From contig NZ_AKGG01000016.1 in NCBI RefSeq assembly GCF_000277645.1, positions 191,117 to 255,116 of the forward strand: 64,000 nt of DNA, read 5' to 3'. Of this stretch, positions 1-9,133 are shown piece after piece. The notes below the pieces were generated by a model. The model was not told the DNA's origin and ran no database searches. It was given only the letters and a program-made list of their open reading frames with translations. How positions within the stretch are numbered: position 1 is the first letter of the stretch; each line of letters starts with the position of its first letter. A program made the position numbers and the translations under genes. Source of the stretch: Weissella koreensis KCTC 3621 (GTDB lineage Bacteria; Bacillota; Bacilli; Lactobacillales; Lactobacillaceae).

Positions 1-415
1 CACAAACTTTGTCTGCCAAAGCGATTGCCGCCCCATTTGCTGAAGCCACTAAGGCCGCAGTTTCTAATTGCTCAACGGTGTACGTTTTATCTTCCGACAA
101 CTCAACATTAGCCGTTGCTAGATCTTGACTAAAATCGGCCACTTTAGATGAAACCTTCATCGTTGATTCATGAGTGAATTTCCCAGATTGAATAGATTGT
201 TCTACTAAATAAATGACAATTAGTTTAGAAAGTGAAGCAATTGGCAAACGTTCTTGATCATTTTTACTCGCAATAACTTGTCCCGAAGTGACATCAACCG
301 TAATTTCAGCCGGAGCCGAACTATCCGGGGTTAAAGCCGCTGCATTAGACATCGGTTGCACAAGGACTAAGCCCAGCAACATTACGATTATTCCTTTAAA
401 AAAATTAATTTTCAT
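1..415 (-). CDS. dacA: D-alanyl-D-alanine carboxypeptidase (peptidase S11), N-terminal part
   Basis: This is the first ~138 codons of a low-molecular-weight penicillin-binding protein, whose family trims the terminal D-Ala of peptidoglycan stem peptides outside the cell. I translated it by hand. A signal peptide covers residues 1-27, with a hydrophobic core and an SNAAA cleavage region. The S11 active-site motif SLSK is at 61-64 with Ser61 as nucleophile, and the second motif SAN is at 125-127. The KTG motif would lie beyond the window edge. An AGG-containing ribosome site precedes the ATG at 415. The gene lies downstream of leuS but is separated from it by a terminator, so it is probably transcribed alone. 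The S11 family is well supported; the exact paralogue (dacA or dacC) is less certain. Confidence 0.85.
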   Translation of the reverse strand, partial: MKINFFKGIIVMLLGLVLVQPMSNAAALTPDSSAPAEITVDVTSGQVIASKNDQERLPIASLSKLIVIYLVEQSIQSGKFTHESTMKVSSKVADFSQDLATANVELSEDKTYTVEQLETAALVASANGAAIALADKVC

Positions 416-543
416 ATTTATACCTATTTTTAAATGACATTTCAACTTTCTCGTATCAATTATCAGTATATAATAAATTCCAAAATTCGCATAAGAAATA
501 TCAAATAAATCGTTTTATTAATTGATCTAGCTAAAAGTTAAAT

Positions 544-582
544 AAAAAAACTAGCTCAGTGATTTTAAAATCACCTAACTAG
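544..582 (-). terminator. Rho-independent terminator of leuS
   Basis: On the minus strand an imperfect hairpin (CTAG at both ends, core TGATTTTAAAATCA) is followed directly by seven T residues. It lies about 50 bases after the leuS stop. Confidence 0.8.
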
Positions 583-632
583 CTTAGTACGGATACTATA
601 ATTGGACTAAATTATTTTTCAGCTATTTTGAT

Positions 633-3050
633 TTACATAACGACACTAACTAATTTACCAGGTACTGCAATAACCTTCTTTGGCTCTTGACCATCCAAAG
701 TACGTTGCACTCCTTCATTTGCTAGTGCTGCTGCAATAATTTCTTCCTTCGTGCTGTCTTTATCCATTTGTGCTTTTCCACGTAATTTACCATTCACTTG
801 GAAAACAATTTCAACAGTGGCTTCAACTAGCTTACTTTCATCATAAGTTGGCCAAGTTGTCATTTGAATTGACTCATCTTTATGGAAGTAACTCCAAAGT
901 TCTTCACTAATATGTGGCGCAACTGGCGACAATAGTTGAATAAATCCTTCAATATATTCAGCTGGTAAATTATCAACCTTATAAGCTTCATTTATAAAGA
1001 CCATTAGTTGTGAAATACCAGTATTAAAGCGCATATTAGTAAAGTGTTCAGTAACCTTTTTCACTGTTTCATTGTAAACTTTATCCAACTTATGATCATT
1101 CACCGTTGTAATGTGATCGCGTAGATGATTTTCATCATCGATCACCAAACGCCAAACCCGATCAAGCCAGCGACGTGATCCTGAAAGTCCATCTTCTGAC
1201 CAAGCAATTGATTGTTCCAAAGGTCCCATGAACATTTCGTAAAGGCGCAAGGTATCTGCCCCATATTTTTCAACCACATCATCAGGGTTAACAACATTTC
1301 CCTTAGATTTTGACATCTTTTCGTGGTTTGATCCTAAGATCATTCCTTGGTTTGCCAACTTTTGGAATGGTTCCTTCGTTGTAACAATGCCTAGATCATA
1401 CAAAACTTTGTGCCAGAAACGAGCATACAACAAATGCAAAACAGCATGTTCAGCTCCTCCAACATATAGATCAACATTTTGCCAATATTGTTCTAATTCT
1501 GGATCGACCATCATTTCGTCATTATGTGGATCCATATAACGTAAGTAATACCAAGATGATCCTGCCCATTGTGGCATTGTATTCGTTTCACGTCGACCAT
1601 GACGACCTTGTTCATCTGTTACGTTTACCCAATCATCAATATTAGCCAAGGGTGATTCACCAGTTCCAGTTGGCAAAATATTCTCTGCATTTGGTAAGCG
1701 CAAGGGTAATTCTTCCTCTGGTACTAGAGATTTCGTTCCATCATGCCAATTAATCACTGGAATTGGTTCACCCCAGTAACGTTGACGTGAAAAGATCCAA
1801 TCACGCAAACGATAATTCACCTTCTTAGCACCAATTTTATTTTCGCTTAACCAAGTTAACATACGTTCTATCGCAGCTTCTTTTTCCAAACCATTTAAAA
1901 ATTCAGAATTAATATGAACACCGTCGCCAGTATAAACTTCATTTTCAATATCACCACCTGCTATAACTTCCAACTTAGGTAAATCATACTTAGTCGCAAA
2001 TTCATAGTCACGGGCATCATGGGCAGGCACTGCCATGACGGCTCCTGTTCCATATGAAGCTAAGACATAGTCCCCAATCCAAATTTGCAATTTAGCACCA
2101 TTGACTGGATTAATTGCATAAGAACCAGTGAAAATTCCTGACTTATCTTTATTCAAATCCGTTCGTTCCAAATCAGATTTTGAGGATAAGGCTTCCTTAA
2201 AAGCTTCAACAGCTTCTTTTTGGGCTGGTGTAGTGATTTCTTGGACCAAATCGTGTTCGGGTGCGAGAATAACATATGAAGCCCCAAATAACGTATCAGG
2301 ACGTGTCGTAAAGACTTCAATCTTTTTATCAGCATATCCATCGATCTTAAAATCAATTGAAGCACCCGTTGATCGACCAATCCAATTTCTTTGTTGCTCT
2401 TTAATCGCTTCTGGCCAGTCTAAATCATCCAAATCATCCAACAAACGATCAGCATATTCGGTGATTTTCAAAACCCATTGGCGCATTGGTACTCGGTAAA
2501 CTGGATAATCTCCACGTTCAGTCCGACCGTTAATGATTTCTTCATTGGCCACAACCGTTCCACCATTGTAATCAGGGGCCCAATTAACCATCATTTCATC
2601 TTCATAAGCTAAACCTTTTTTGTATAATTGCTCAAAAATCCATTGAGTCCACTTATAGTATTTAGGATTAGTCGTGTTAACTTCACGAGTCCAATCATAT
2701 GAAAGTCCTAACGAACGCATTTGACGTCGAAAATTATTCACGTTGGTCTTGGTCACATCCTTGGGATTAGCTCCCGTTTTAATCGCATAATCTTCAGTGG
2801 GTAACCCAAATGCATCAAATCCCATGGGATGCAAAACATTAAATCCTTGCATCCGCTTCATTCGAGCTAAAATATCAGTTGCCGTGTAACCTTCAGGATG
2901 CCCGACGTGAAGCCCTTGTCCTGATGGGAAAGGAAACATATCTAAAACGTAATACTTAGGCTTAGATTGATCCGTTCCGGTTTTAAATATTTGGTTGTCT
3001 TCCCAAAAACGTTGCCATTTTTGTTCAACCGCTTGATGTTGGTATGCCAT
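633..3050 (-). CDS. leuS: Leucyl-tRNA synthetase
   Basis: Class I aminoacyl-tRNA synthetase that charges tRNA-Leu in the cytoplasm. The 805-residue length is normal for the bacterial enzyme. The HIGH motif appears as HVGH at residues 48-51, and the KMSKS loop (KMSKSKGN) is near residue 577. The CP1 editing insertion lies between them, with a conserved threonine-rich stretch ([14 protein letters not shown]) around residue 245. The C-terminal anticodon-binding domain ends in the usual VNGKLRGK region. The ATG at 3050 has GAGGA eight bases upstream. The gene has its own promoter and terminator. Its leader is only about 75 nt and shows no T-box consensus, although LAB leuS genes are often T-box controlled. 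Confidence 0.98.
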   Translation of the reverse strand: MAYQHQAVEQKWQRFWEDNQIFKTGTDQSKPKYYVLDMFPFPSGQGLHVGHPEGYTATDILARMKRMQGFNVLHPMGFDAFGLPTEDYAIKTGANPKDVTKTNVNNFRRQMRSLGLSYDWTREVNTTNPKYYKWTQWIFEQLYKKGLAYEDEMMVNWAPDYNGGTVVANEEIINGRTERGDYPVYRVPMRQWVLKITEYADRLLDDLDDLDWPEAIKEQQRNWIGRSTGASIDFKIDGYADKKIEVFTTRPDTLFGASYVILAPEHDLVQEITTPAQKEAVEAFKEALSSKSDLERTDLNKDKSGIFTGSYAINPVNGAKLQIWIGDYVLASYGTGAVMAVPAHDARDYEFATKYDLPKLEVIAGGDIENEVYTGDGVHINSEFLNGLEKEAAIERMLTWLSENKIGAKKVNYRLRDWIFSRQRYWGEPIPVINWHDGTKSLVPEEELPLRLPNAENILPTGTGESPLANIDDWVNVTDEQGRHGRRETNTMPQWAGSSWYYLRYMDPHNDEMMVDPELEQYWQNVDLYVGGAEHAVLHLLYARFWHKVLYDLGIVTTKEPFQKLANQGMILGSNHEKMSKSKGNVVNPDDVVEKYGADTLRLYEMFMGPLEQSIAWSEDGLSGSRRWLDRVWRLVIDDENHLRDHITTVNDHKLDKVYNETVKKVTEHFTNMRFNTGISQLMVFINEAYKVDNLPAEYIEGFIQLLSPVAPHISEELWSYFHKDESIQMTTWPTYDESKLVEATVEIVFQVNGKLRGKAQMDKDSTKEEIIAAALANEGVQRTLDGQEPKKVIAVPGKLVSVVM

Positions 3051-3137
3051 TTATCTCGTCCTCACTTTACTGACCAGCCCGATTTAAAATCCTTTGGTCC
3101 GGCGGCCGTTCTTTTCAGTTTATATTAAAAAATTATA
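3051..3137 (-). promoter_or_regulatory. leuS promoter -10 and structured leader
   Basis: A perfect minus-strand TATAAT lies at 3132-3137, with a weak -35 (TACAAA) 17 bases upstream. The roughly 75-nt leader holds a GC-rich block (GGCCGCCGGACC) and a nested hairpin in which GACCA pairs with TGGTC around GATTT/AAATC. No T-box motif was found. The leader cannot be assigned to a known family by eye. Confidence 0.55.
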
Positions 3138-3375
3138 CGCTAAATCAAGTCTAATTTGTATGAGTATTTTCCAAACCACCTAAAAGCTAAATTCTCCTTT
3201 TTTAATTGAGCTCTCAATTCAATCAAATCCTACATTAACGAGCTAAAATCCTTTCAAATGGACCATCTAAAAATATTATTACAATTTTATAAGTTAAAAG
3301 TTATTTTTAATCATCGTTTTTAAAATTATGTGCTAATATGAAAGTTAAATTCTATTTCGACGGAGGATCATTTCT

Positions 3376-4017
3376 ATGCAACGCCAAATCAGCCGTTGGC
3401 AAATTGGGTTAGCCCTTTTTTGCCTATTCATTTTTCTTATCTTACTTTTAGGTGTTCACTTTCAACTTCATTATATCCATCTAATTGACCAATTGGGTTT
3501 TAGACTGATCCGTGAACCAGTCACTAGTGAGCGAACTTGGTTTTTTAAAAATATCACCCGGGCTGGTAATCCAATTTGGACCGCCTTCATTGCCATGTGG
3601 GCATGTTTTTTTGCCGTAATACTTAAAAAATATGACATCGCTATCTTTGTAGTAGTCAACGTTGGAGTCTTCGGTTTAGGTGTGATGAAATTATTAAAGC
3701 ACTTTGTGAATCGACCTCGGCCAAGTATCCTGCATCTCGTCAACGAGGGGGGCTCATCTTTTCCATCTGGTCATGCAATGAATTCAATGCTATTATACGG
3801 ATCATTAATCGTTCTAGTTCATTATTATATTAAAAACGAACCAATCAAGTACGCCTTCATGACTTTGTTAACCTGTTTAATCGTTACCATCCCCATGAGT
3901 CGAGTTTATTTAGGAGTTCATTACCTCTCAGACGTATTAGCTGGACTATCTTTAGCTTGTTTCTTACTCATCTTCTCAAAAGAATTTATTTTCAAATATA
4001 AACCCAAGGAGGTTTAA
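3376..4017 (+). CDS. PAP2-superfamily membrane phosphatase (phosphatidylglycerophosphatase/undecaprenyl-PP type)
   Basis: Integral membrane phosphatase of about 213 residues and roughly six membrane segments. The three PAP2 signatures are present: K108-x6-R115-P116 (KHFVNRPRP), PSGH at 130-133, and SR-x5-H in the stretch SRVYLGVHYLSD near residue 180. These form the phosphate-binding histidine-phosphatase site, probably facing the outer membrane leaflet. The substrate is likely a lipid diphosphate or phosphate such as undecaprenyl pyrophosphate; that is inferred. The ATG has CGGAGG eight bases upstream, and an extended -10 (TGCTAATAT) lies before it. The next gene follows after 3 bases with its ribosome site inside this gene's last codons, so the two are co-transcribed. 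Confidence 0.9.
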   Translation: MQRQISRWQIGLALFCLFIFLILLLGVHFQLHYIHLIDQLGFRLIREPVTSERTWFFKNITRAGNPIWTAFIAMWACFFAVILKKYDIAIFVVVNVGVFGLGVMKLLKHFVNRPRPSILHLVNEGGSSFPSGHAMNSMLLYGSLIVLVHYYIKNEPIKYAFMTLLTCLIVTIPMSRVYLGVHYLSDVLAGLSLACFLLIFSKEFIFKYKPKEV

Positions 4018-4020
4018 TCA

Positions 4021-4536
4021 ATGCGAAAAACTCATAATTTTGCCCAAATGCAAATCGACGAAATTTTACACGTTGGAGATACTGTTGTTGATGCAACGAT
4101 CAAAGCAGGTGATGGAACCCGTTATCTTGCTAGTCGAGTAGGTGACGGCGGTCACGTATTAGCTTTTTCTGATCAAAAAAAAGAAATCGATGATATGGCA
4201 GCCTCACTCTTTTTAAGCGGTTTAACGGCGCGAGTTGAACCAATTGAAAAAAGCTTTACCAATATTCCGGAATATCTAAGTCCTACTGAATTAGTATCAG
4301 TCTTTTTATTTCAAGTTGATCAACTAACTGATCCTAATCAACTAAAACAAACCATTCAGCAAATTCAATTATACCTCCGCACTCTTGGAGTCATTGTTTT
4401 GGATGGCCATCATCAAAATCCTGCCATGCAAGAAGTCTTATCAATGGCTAAAAAGCTTCCTGCTAATGCCTACGAAGTTCGTTATTTCTATGACGCCCTC
4501 ACTGATGAAGCAGCCTTAATTCTACAACGAAATTAA
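4021..4536 (+). CDS. Class I SAM methyltransferase-like protein, divergent MnmM/YtqB family
   Basis: A 171-residue protein with the framework of YtqB/MnmM, which methylates the tRNA wobble base nm5s2U34. The first strand (DTVVDATIKAGDGTRYLA, near residues 20-37) matches the family's SAM-binding strand, but the usual GNGxDT loop reads KAGDGT. The family's NLGYLPGGDK-type substrate motif is replaced by an unrelated stretch (FLFQVDQLTD) near residue 100. The C-terminal end also lacks the usual NPP-type motif. It may have changed substrate or lost activity. It is translated from AAGGAGG located at the end of the PAP2 gene, and that pairing recurs in LAB. Fold assignment is firm; activity is uncertain. 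Confidence 0.65.
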   Translation: MRKTHNFAQMQIDEILHVGDTVVDATIKAGDGTRYLASRVGDGGHVLAFSDQKKEIDDMAASLFLSGLTARVEPIEKSFTNIPEYLSPTELVSVFLFQVDQLTDPNQLKQTIQQIQLYLRTLGVIVLDGHHQNPAMQEVLSMAKKLPANAYEVRYFYDALTDEAALILQRN

Positions 4537-4578
4537 AAAAAGCACAGCAGATGTAAATTACATCAGATGTGCTTTTTA
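4535..4578. terminator. Bidirectional terminator between the methyltransferase pair
   Basis: The hairpin runs from AGCACA at 4541-4546 to TGTGCT at 4568-4573, with the complementary core AGATGTAA/ATTACATC. A-run and T-run flanks allow it to stop both converging transcripts. Confidence 0.85.
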
Positions 4579-4586
4579 TTTTAGAT

Positions 4587-5972
4587 TTAATTAGAATGAA
4601 TCATTAAAGCTACACACTCAACATGCGCAGTTTGTGGGAATTGATCCAAAGGTTGAATATTCCCTTTTACCTGGTAACCATGTTCAGTCATATATTTAAT
4701 ATCTCGAGCCATCGTCACCGGATTACATGAAACATAGACAAAACGTTCAGGTTGAAGGTAGACCACTGCATCCATTAAGCTTTCCGTTAAGCCACGGCGG
4801 GGTGGATCAACAAAAATAACATCTGCTGGTAGATTTTGATCACGCCACTTTTCCATTTGGGCCGGTGCATCTGCAGCAATATATTCTGCATTTTCAATTT
4901 TATTTTGAGCAATATTAATTTTGGCATCTTCCACCGCTCTTTCGACCACTTCAACCCCATAAACACGTTGAACTTGATCAGCAATCGACAGACCAATTGT
5001 CCCAATTCCCGAGTATGCATCAATCGCCACATCACTCTTTTTTAATTCACCCATTTGAGCAGCTAATTGATATAAAACTTCCGTTGTTTTAGGATTGACC
5101 TGGTAAAAAGAATTCGGTCCGATCACAAAATCATGCCCTAATAATTGGTCATGAATTGCGGCATCCCCCCACAAAACACGATTATCACCAGTTAATTGTT
5201 GACTGGTTTGTCGTGGATTATGATTTAAGATCAAACTCTTTAACGCAGGAACCTTTGCCACAATGGCTGCTATGATTCCTTCTTCATCTGGTAATTCTGC
5301 TAAGTGGCTCACTAAAACAACCATCACCTGCTTAGAATAATATCCCCTTCGTACCATGATATAACGCATTGCCCCTTGTTTAGTGGCATCGTTATAAATC
5401 GGTGTTTTAAACTGATCTAATATATCTCGTACAATTCCAATCGTTTGATCAATCACAGGGTCATTTAAATAATAATCCTCCATTGGCACAATCAAATCTT
5501 TATTTTGACGATCAAAAAATCCCGTTGTTAGATGTCCTTGTTGTTTTTTCAAAGGTACAACCGTCTTATTGCGATAATGTGTTTGTTGCTCAGCTCCGAT
5601 GGGGTACGCCACTGGCAAATCTAAATCAACAGATTGAAAGGCTTGTTCCACTTGCCGTTGCTTTAACTTTAATTGACCTTCATAGCTCAAATTAACATAG
5701 GGAGCTACTCCTGCTTTTAATAAGTAGGCTTTATTTTGATTCTTACGATCCGGTGAAGGTTCTAACACCTTAATGACTTCACCATATGCTGACAATCGGT
5801 CAACTTGTGTCAATCGATATTGAATTTTTTCTCCTAAGAAAGCATCAACTAATTTTACTGGATAGTGTTGATCTATCAAGATTACACCCATTCCGTTATG
5901 TAAAATATCAGTCACAACACCTTCTTTAATTTCATTCAATTTCACTGGCAGAATATTTCTGGGCATTCTCAA
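4587..5972 (-). CDS. rlmD: 23S rRNA (uracil-5-)-methyltransferase, RlmD/RlmCD (TrmA) family
   Basis: 461-residue RNA m5U methyltransferase. An N-terminal TRAM domain spans about residues 5-65. The C-terminal Rossmann methyltransferase holds the SAM-binding stretch DAYSGIGTIGLSIA, the FVDPPRRG motif near 387-394, and the catalytic cysteine in YVSCNP (Cys416). The 4Fe-4S cysteine cluster that normally follows the TRAM domain is absent: the segment PSPDRKNQNKAYLLKAG leads straight into LSYEGQLKLKQRQ without any cysteine. This form also occurs in lactobacilli. The gene follows brnQ after 27 bases and ends at the shared terminator. Confidence 0.88.
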   Translation of the reverse strand: MRMPRNILPVKLNEIKEGVVTDILHNGMGVILIDQHYPVKLVDAFLGEKIQYRLTQVDRLSAYGEVIKVLEPSPDRKNQNKAYLLKAGVAPYVNLSYEGQLKLKQRQVEQAFQSVDLDLPVAYPIGAEQQTHYRNKTVVPLKKQQGHLTTGFFDRQNKDLIVPMEDYYLNDPVIDQTIGIVRDILDQFKTPIYNDATKQGAMRYIMVRRGYYSKQVMVVLVSHLAELPDEEGIIAAIVAKVPALKSLILNHNPRQTSQQLTGDNRVLWGDAAIHDQLLGHDFVIGPNSFYQVNPKTTEVLYQLAAQMGELKKSDVAIDAYSGIGTIGLSIADQVQRVYGVEVVERAVEDAKINIAQNKIENAEYIAADAPAQMEKWRDQNLPADVIFVDPPRRGLTESLMDAVVYLQPERFVYVSCNPVTMARDIKYMTEHGYQVKGNIQPLDQFPQTAHVECVALMIHSN

Positions 5973-5999
5973 TCCTCCCTAATTCATATCTAATATTTA

Positions 6000-7349
6000 T
6001 TAATCAATTTTTTTAATGATTTTGGTTTGAATCAAACGATATTGACCATAACCAATCAAAGCACCTATTAATCCTGGTAAAATCCAACCTAATCCTTGGC
6101 TACTAAATGGCACTAAATGGTGATAACCCGTGACGATATGTTGTAAAACCCCATTTGAAATCGGTAAACTAGCTAACATATCTCCAATGGCTGGAATCGT
6201 AATAAAGCCAATCGTCCAACGATAAACTAATGGAGAACCATCAAAATATTTTTTGCATAGGCTCAAACCAATTATTCCCAGAGCGTAAGGGTATAGCATC
6301 ATCATCACTGGTACTGACCAAGCAATAATAGTCGTTAACCCTAAATTAGCCACAATCAATGAGCCAATGGTAATCACACGAAGCCAAAAGCGATATGAAT
6401 ACTTAGGAAATACAGCTTCCATATCTTGTGCAAAGGCTTGAAATAGTCCCATGGCAGTAGTAAAGACTGTCAAAGTCACCAAAATAGCAGTTAAAACCAA
6501 TCCTGCATTGCCGGCATAGTGACTAATAATTTGTGCAAGAGCAATCCCACCATTCTCAGAAAGCTTTAGCTGACCAAGACTCATTGTCCCCATTAAAATC
6601 AAGACAATATAAATTAAGGCTTCAGCTACAACACTTAATGCCCCTGCTTTAGCAATTTCTTTGGAAATATTATCATTATGGACCCCTAAACCTCGAACAG
6701 CGTAAACAATGGTTACACCAACCGTTAATAGGCCGACTCCATCCATCGTGTTATAACCTTCCATAAACCCTGCAGTGAATGCGTGATTTTGATAAGACGC
6801 AGATGGCGTATAATTCAAATGCCCCATTGGAAACAAAAAGGCAACGACAAACAATACTAACAATCCTAGCAAGAAAAGCGGATTCAAATACTTACCAATC
6901 CAAGCTGTAATATCAGCCTTTTTCACCGTCAACAAGTACGCTAATCCAAAGAAGATAACCGTAAAAATAAATAAGCCTACTGTAGCATATTTAGCTGGCA
7001 ATAATGGCGCAATTCCTGTCGAAAATGCAACCGCTGGCAATCTTGGTGTGGCAAAAAGCGGTCCAATGACTAAGTGAAAGGCGACTACAATAAATAAGGC
7101 AAAATAGTGAGACACCGGTTGCGCTAATGCATACAAGTCCTCGCTTTTGGTCACTGACACAGCTAACATTGCCAAATATGGCACAATCGTTCCCGTCAAT
7201 ACGAAACCAATTGTGGCCGGTAACCAATGAGCACCAGCCGCTTGACCTAAATGGATTGGGAAAATTAAATTTCCAGCACCAAAGAAAATCCCAAAGATCA
7301 ACGAAGCTAGTAAAATCACTTTATTAAAACCCAACTTTTCATTTTTCAT
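6000..7349 (-). CDS. brnQ: Branched-chain amino acid:cation symporter (LIVCS family)
   Basis: 449-residue inner-membrane carrier with about 12 hydrophobic segments and the family N-terminus (GIFFGAGNLIFPIHLGQ near residues 20-36). LIVCS carriers import leucine, isoleucine and valine with Na+ or H+. The length is typical. The start at 7349 has AGGGG upstream within an unusual GGGGTACCCC self-complementary block. The rRNA methyltransferase gene follows after 27 bases, so the two may be co-transcribed. No T-box or attenuator was recognised in the 219 bases upstream. Confidence 0.93.
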   Translation of the reverse strand: MKNEKLGFNKVILLASLIFGIFFGAGNLIFPIHLGQAAGAHWLPATIGFVLTGTIVPYLAMLAVSVTKSEDLYALAQPVSHYFALFIVVAFHLVIGPLFATPRLPAVAFSTGIAPLLPAKYATVGLFIFTVIFFGLAYLLTVKKADITAWIGKYLNPLFLLGLLVLFVVAFLFPMGHLNYTPSASYQNHAFTAGFMEGYNTMDGVGLLTVGVTIVYAVRGLGVHNDNISKEIAKAGALSVVAEALIYIVLILMGTMSLGQLKLSENGGIALAQIISHYAGNAGLVLTAILVTLTVFTTAMGLFQAFAQDMEAVFPKYSYRFWLRVITIGSLIVANLGLTTIIAWSVPVMMMLYPYALGIIGLSLCKKYFDGSPLVYRWTIGFITIPAIGDMLASLPISNGVLQHIVTGYHHLVPFSSQGLGWILPGLIGALIGYGQYRLIQTKIIKKID

Positions 7350-7514
7350 TACTGGGGTACCCCTGTTCTAATTTTTATATTTTTACATAATTTTAAAGAT
7401 ACCATATTTAATCTCAAAAAGGCAGACTAACCTAATTAAATTAATCTGGTTTCTTATTAGAATTTATTGAAATTATAATATGTTAAAGCTAAGATTTGAA
7501 TATTAAAATTCAAA

Positions 7515-7555
7515 AGACGACTACTCTAAGATCTCAGATCTCAAATCAGTCGTCT
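7515..7555 (-). terminator. Terminator of the pepD-yjeM operon
   Basis: AGACGACT/AGTCGTCT form the outer stem, with AGATCT-containing inner pairs. On the minus strand it is followed by TTTTGAATTTT. Confidence 0.75.
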
Positions 7556-7568
7556 CATTTAAATTATT

Positions 7569-9104
7569 TTATGCGTTATTTTTTCGTTCATTCCGCTTCT
7601 TACGTTCATAGCGACGATATAAGATCACCGCAATCAAGGTGAAGAAGACTGGCCCAGAAACTGTCCAAAATGCATCTGTCCATTGATGTTCTAAAATTGG
7701 CTCAACACAAGTGAATAATACACTCAAAGCCAAGACAATAAATGAAATAGCAGTAACAATCCACATCATAGTCTTATTTTTAAAGAAGACGTAGGGTTTT
7801 TCAATCTTTGGATTTTGATTGAAGAAAGGATAAGCTCCCACTAAGAATAGATATGGTAAAGCCGTTGAAACGTTACCCATCAATGTCAAAATATTATAGA
7901 AGACTTGCGCTGTTGATCCACCAAAAGCAATCGCAAAGATCAAAATAATGACAAAGATTGCTTGGTACCACATTGCGTTAGCAGGCATTCCTGCTGAATT
8001 CAATTCAGTGACATGTTTAGGCCAGAAGTCCTTAGGTGTTCCCAAAACAAAGGCCTTAATTGGTGAATAAATCAAAACGAAAAATGAACCAATATAAACA
8101 ATGAACATATCAAACCCAGCAAAACGAGCAAACCATTCACCCATCGTAGCTGCCCCAGCGGCATTCAAACCAATTTGATTACCAAAAGTGCTTCCTAAAT
8201 TATTCATCATGACATAGGTTACGTTTCCTAAATTAACATGTCCTTGGTCAATAATTTGAGACCAATTAGCGCTAGCTCCCCAAAGAAAGATCGAAATAGC
8301 ATACAAGACCGCGATAATCGCCGTTGAAATCAAGACCCCGCGTGGGAAATCACGTTTAGGATTTTCCATGCTATCAGTAATTCCACCCATCGACTCCATC
8401 CCTGCATAAGCAAAGACAGCATAAACCACGAAACTTAACATCGCAATTGGTGATGTGAAACTAGGATTAGCACTGTGCAAAAAGGTCGAAAGCCCATGAA
8501 TTGGTTCTGCTGTATGGAAACCATTCTTCAAAAGAATGAAAATACTAAAAACGAAAAATAGAATATTAATGGTTACCATCATAATTCCACCAAAAGATGA
8601 AATTTTTGAAATCCAATCAATTCCTTTTGAAGCAAAGAAAGTAACCACAATAATCAATAGGACCGCCAAAACTCCAATTACTTGATTTGAGTGTAATCCC
8701 CAAAGATGCCAAGTCTGAGTTTGGTCGGACCCACTAATGAAAGTTGAAAATGGAATCCAAATCTTAGAAGCTGTAGCTACTAACCATGTTTCCCAAGAAG
8801 CCAACCACATAAATGTTCCGATAAAGGCAATTTTAGGTCCCACTGCCCCTTCAATCCAAGAGTAAATTCCACCCTTAGCCTCATTAAATGCTGATCCATA
8901 TTCTGCCATCATAAATCCCAATGGTAGGAAGAAGAAAATTGCGGCAAAAATATACCAGATAATACTTGCATAGCCCATTTGCATAAACGCAATGGGGGTG
9001 TTCGCAAATCCAAAGATGGTCGTAAAGATCATCATGATCAAAGTCATTAGTTTGATCGATTTGCCGGTTTTTCCGTTTTCAGCGTCGTTCATAGTTCCAT
9101 TCAC
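7569..9104 (-). CDS. yjeM: APC-superfamily amino acid transporter, YjeM/glutamate:GABA antiporter type
   Basis: 511-residue transporter with 12 or more hydrophobic segments. The N-terminus (FANTPIAFMQMGYASIIWY) and the following EYGSAFNEAKGGIYSWIEGA stretch are characteristic of the glutamate/GABA antiporter branch, including YjeM. A short positively charged tail (RRYERKKRNERK) ends the protein. The substrate cannot be read from sequence; glutamate or a dipeptide breakdown product fits the context. It lies 29 bases after the dipeptidase gene pepD on the same strand, which suggests uptake or exchange of amino acids released from dipeptides. A terminator follows the stop. Confidence 0.85.
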   Translation of the reverse strand: MNGTMNDAENGKTGKSIKLMTLIMMIFTTIFGFANTPIAFMQMGYASIIWYIFAAIFFFLPLGFMMAEYGSAFNEAKGGIYSWIEGAVGPKIAFIGTFMWLASWETWLVATASKIWIPFSTFISGSDQTQTWHLWGLHSNQVIGVLAVLLIIVVTFFASKGIDWISKISSFGGIMMVTINILFFVFSIFILLKNGFHTAEPIHGLSTFLHSANPSFTSPIAMLSFVVYAVFAYAGMESMGGITDSMENPKRDFPRGVLISTAIIAVLYAISIFLWGASANWSQIIDQGHVNLGNVTYVMMNNLGSTFGNQIGLNAAGAATMGEWFARFAGFDMFIVYIGSFFVLIYSPIKAFVLGTPKDFWPKHVTELNSAGMPANAMWYQAIFVIILIFAIAFGGSTAQVFYNILTLMGNVSTALPYLFLVGAYPFFNQNPKIEKPYVFFKNKTMMWIVTAISFIVLALSVLFTCVEPILEHQWTDAFWTVSGPVFFTLIAVILYRRYERKKRNERKNNA

Positions 9105-9133
9105 TCCTTAAAAGCTCAGTATCAATTGTTATT

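Noticed and set aside
7355..7372. GGGGTACCCC block before brnQ as a regulatory hairpin
   Set aside because: The palindrome has no loop and cannot form a stable hairpin by itself; too short to claim an operator.
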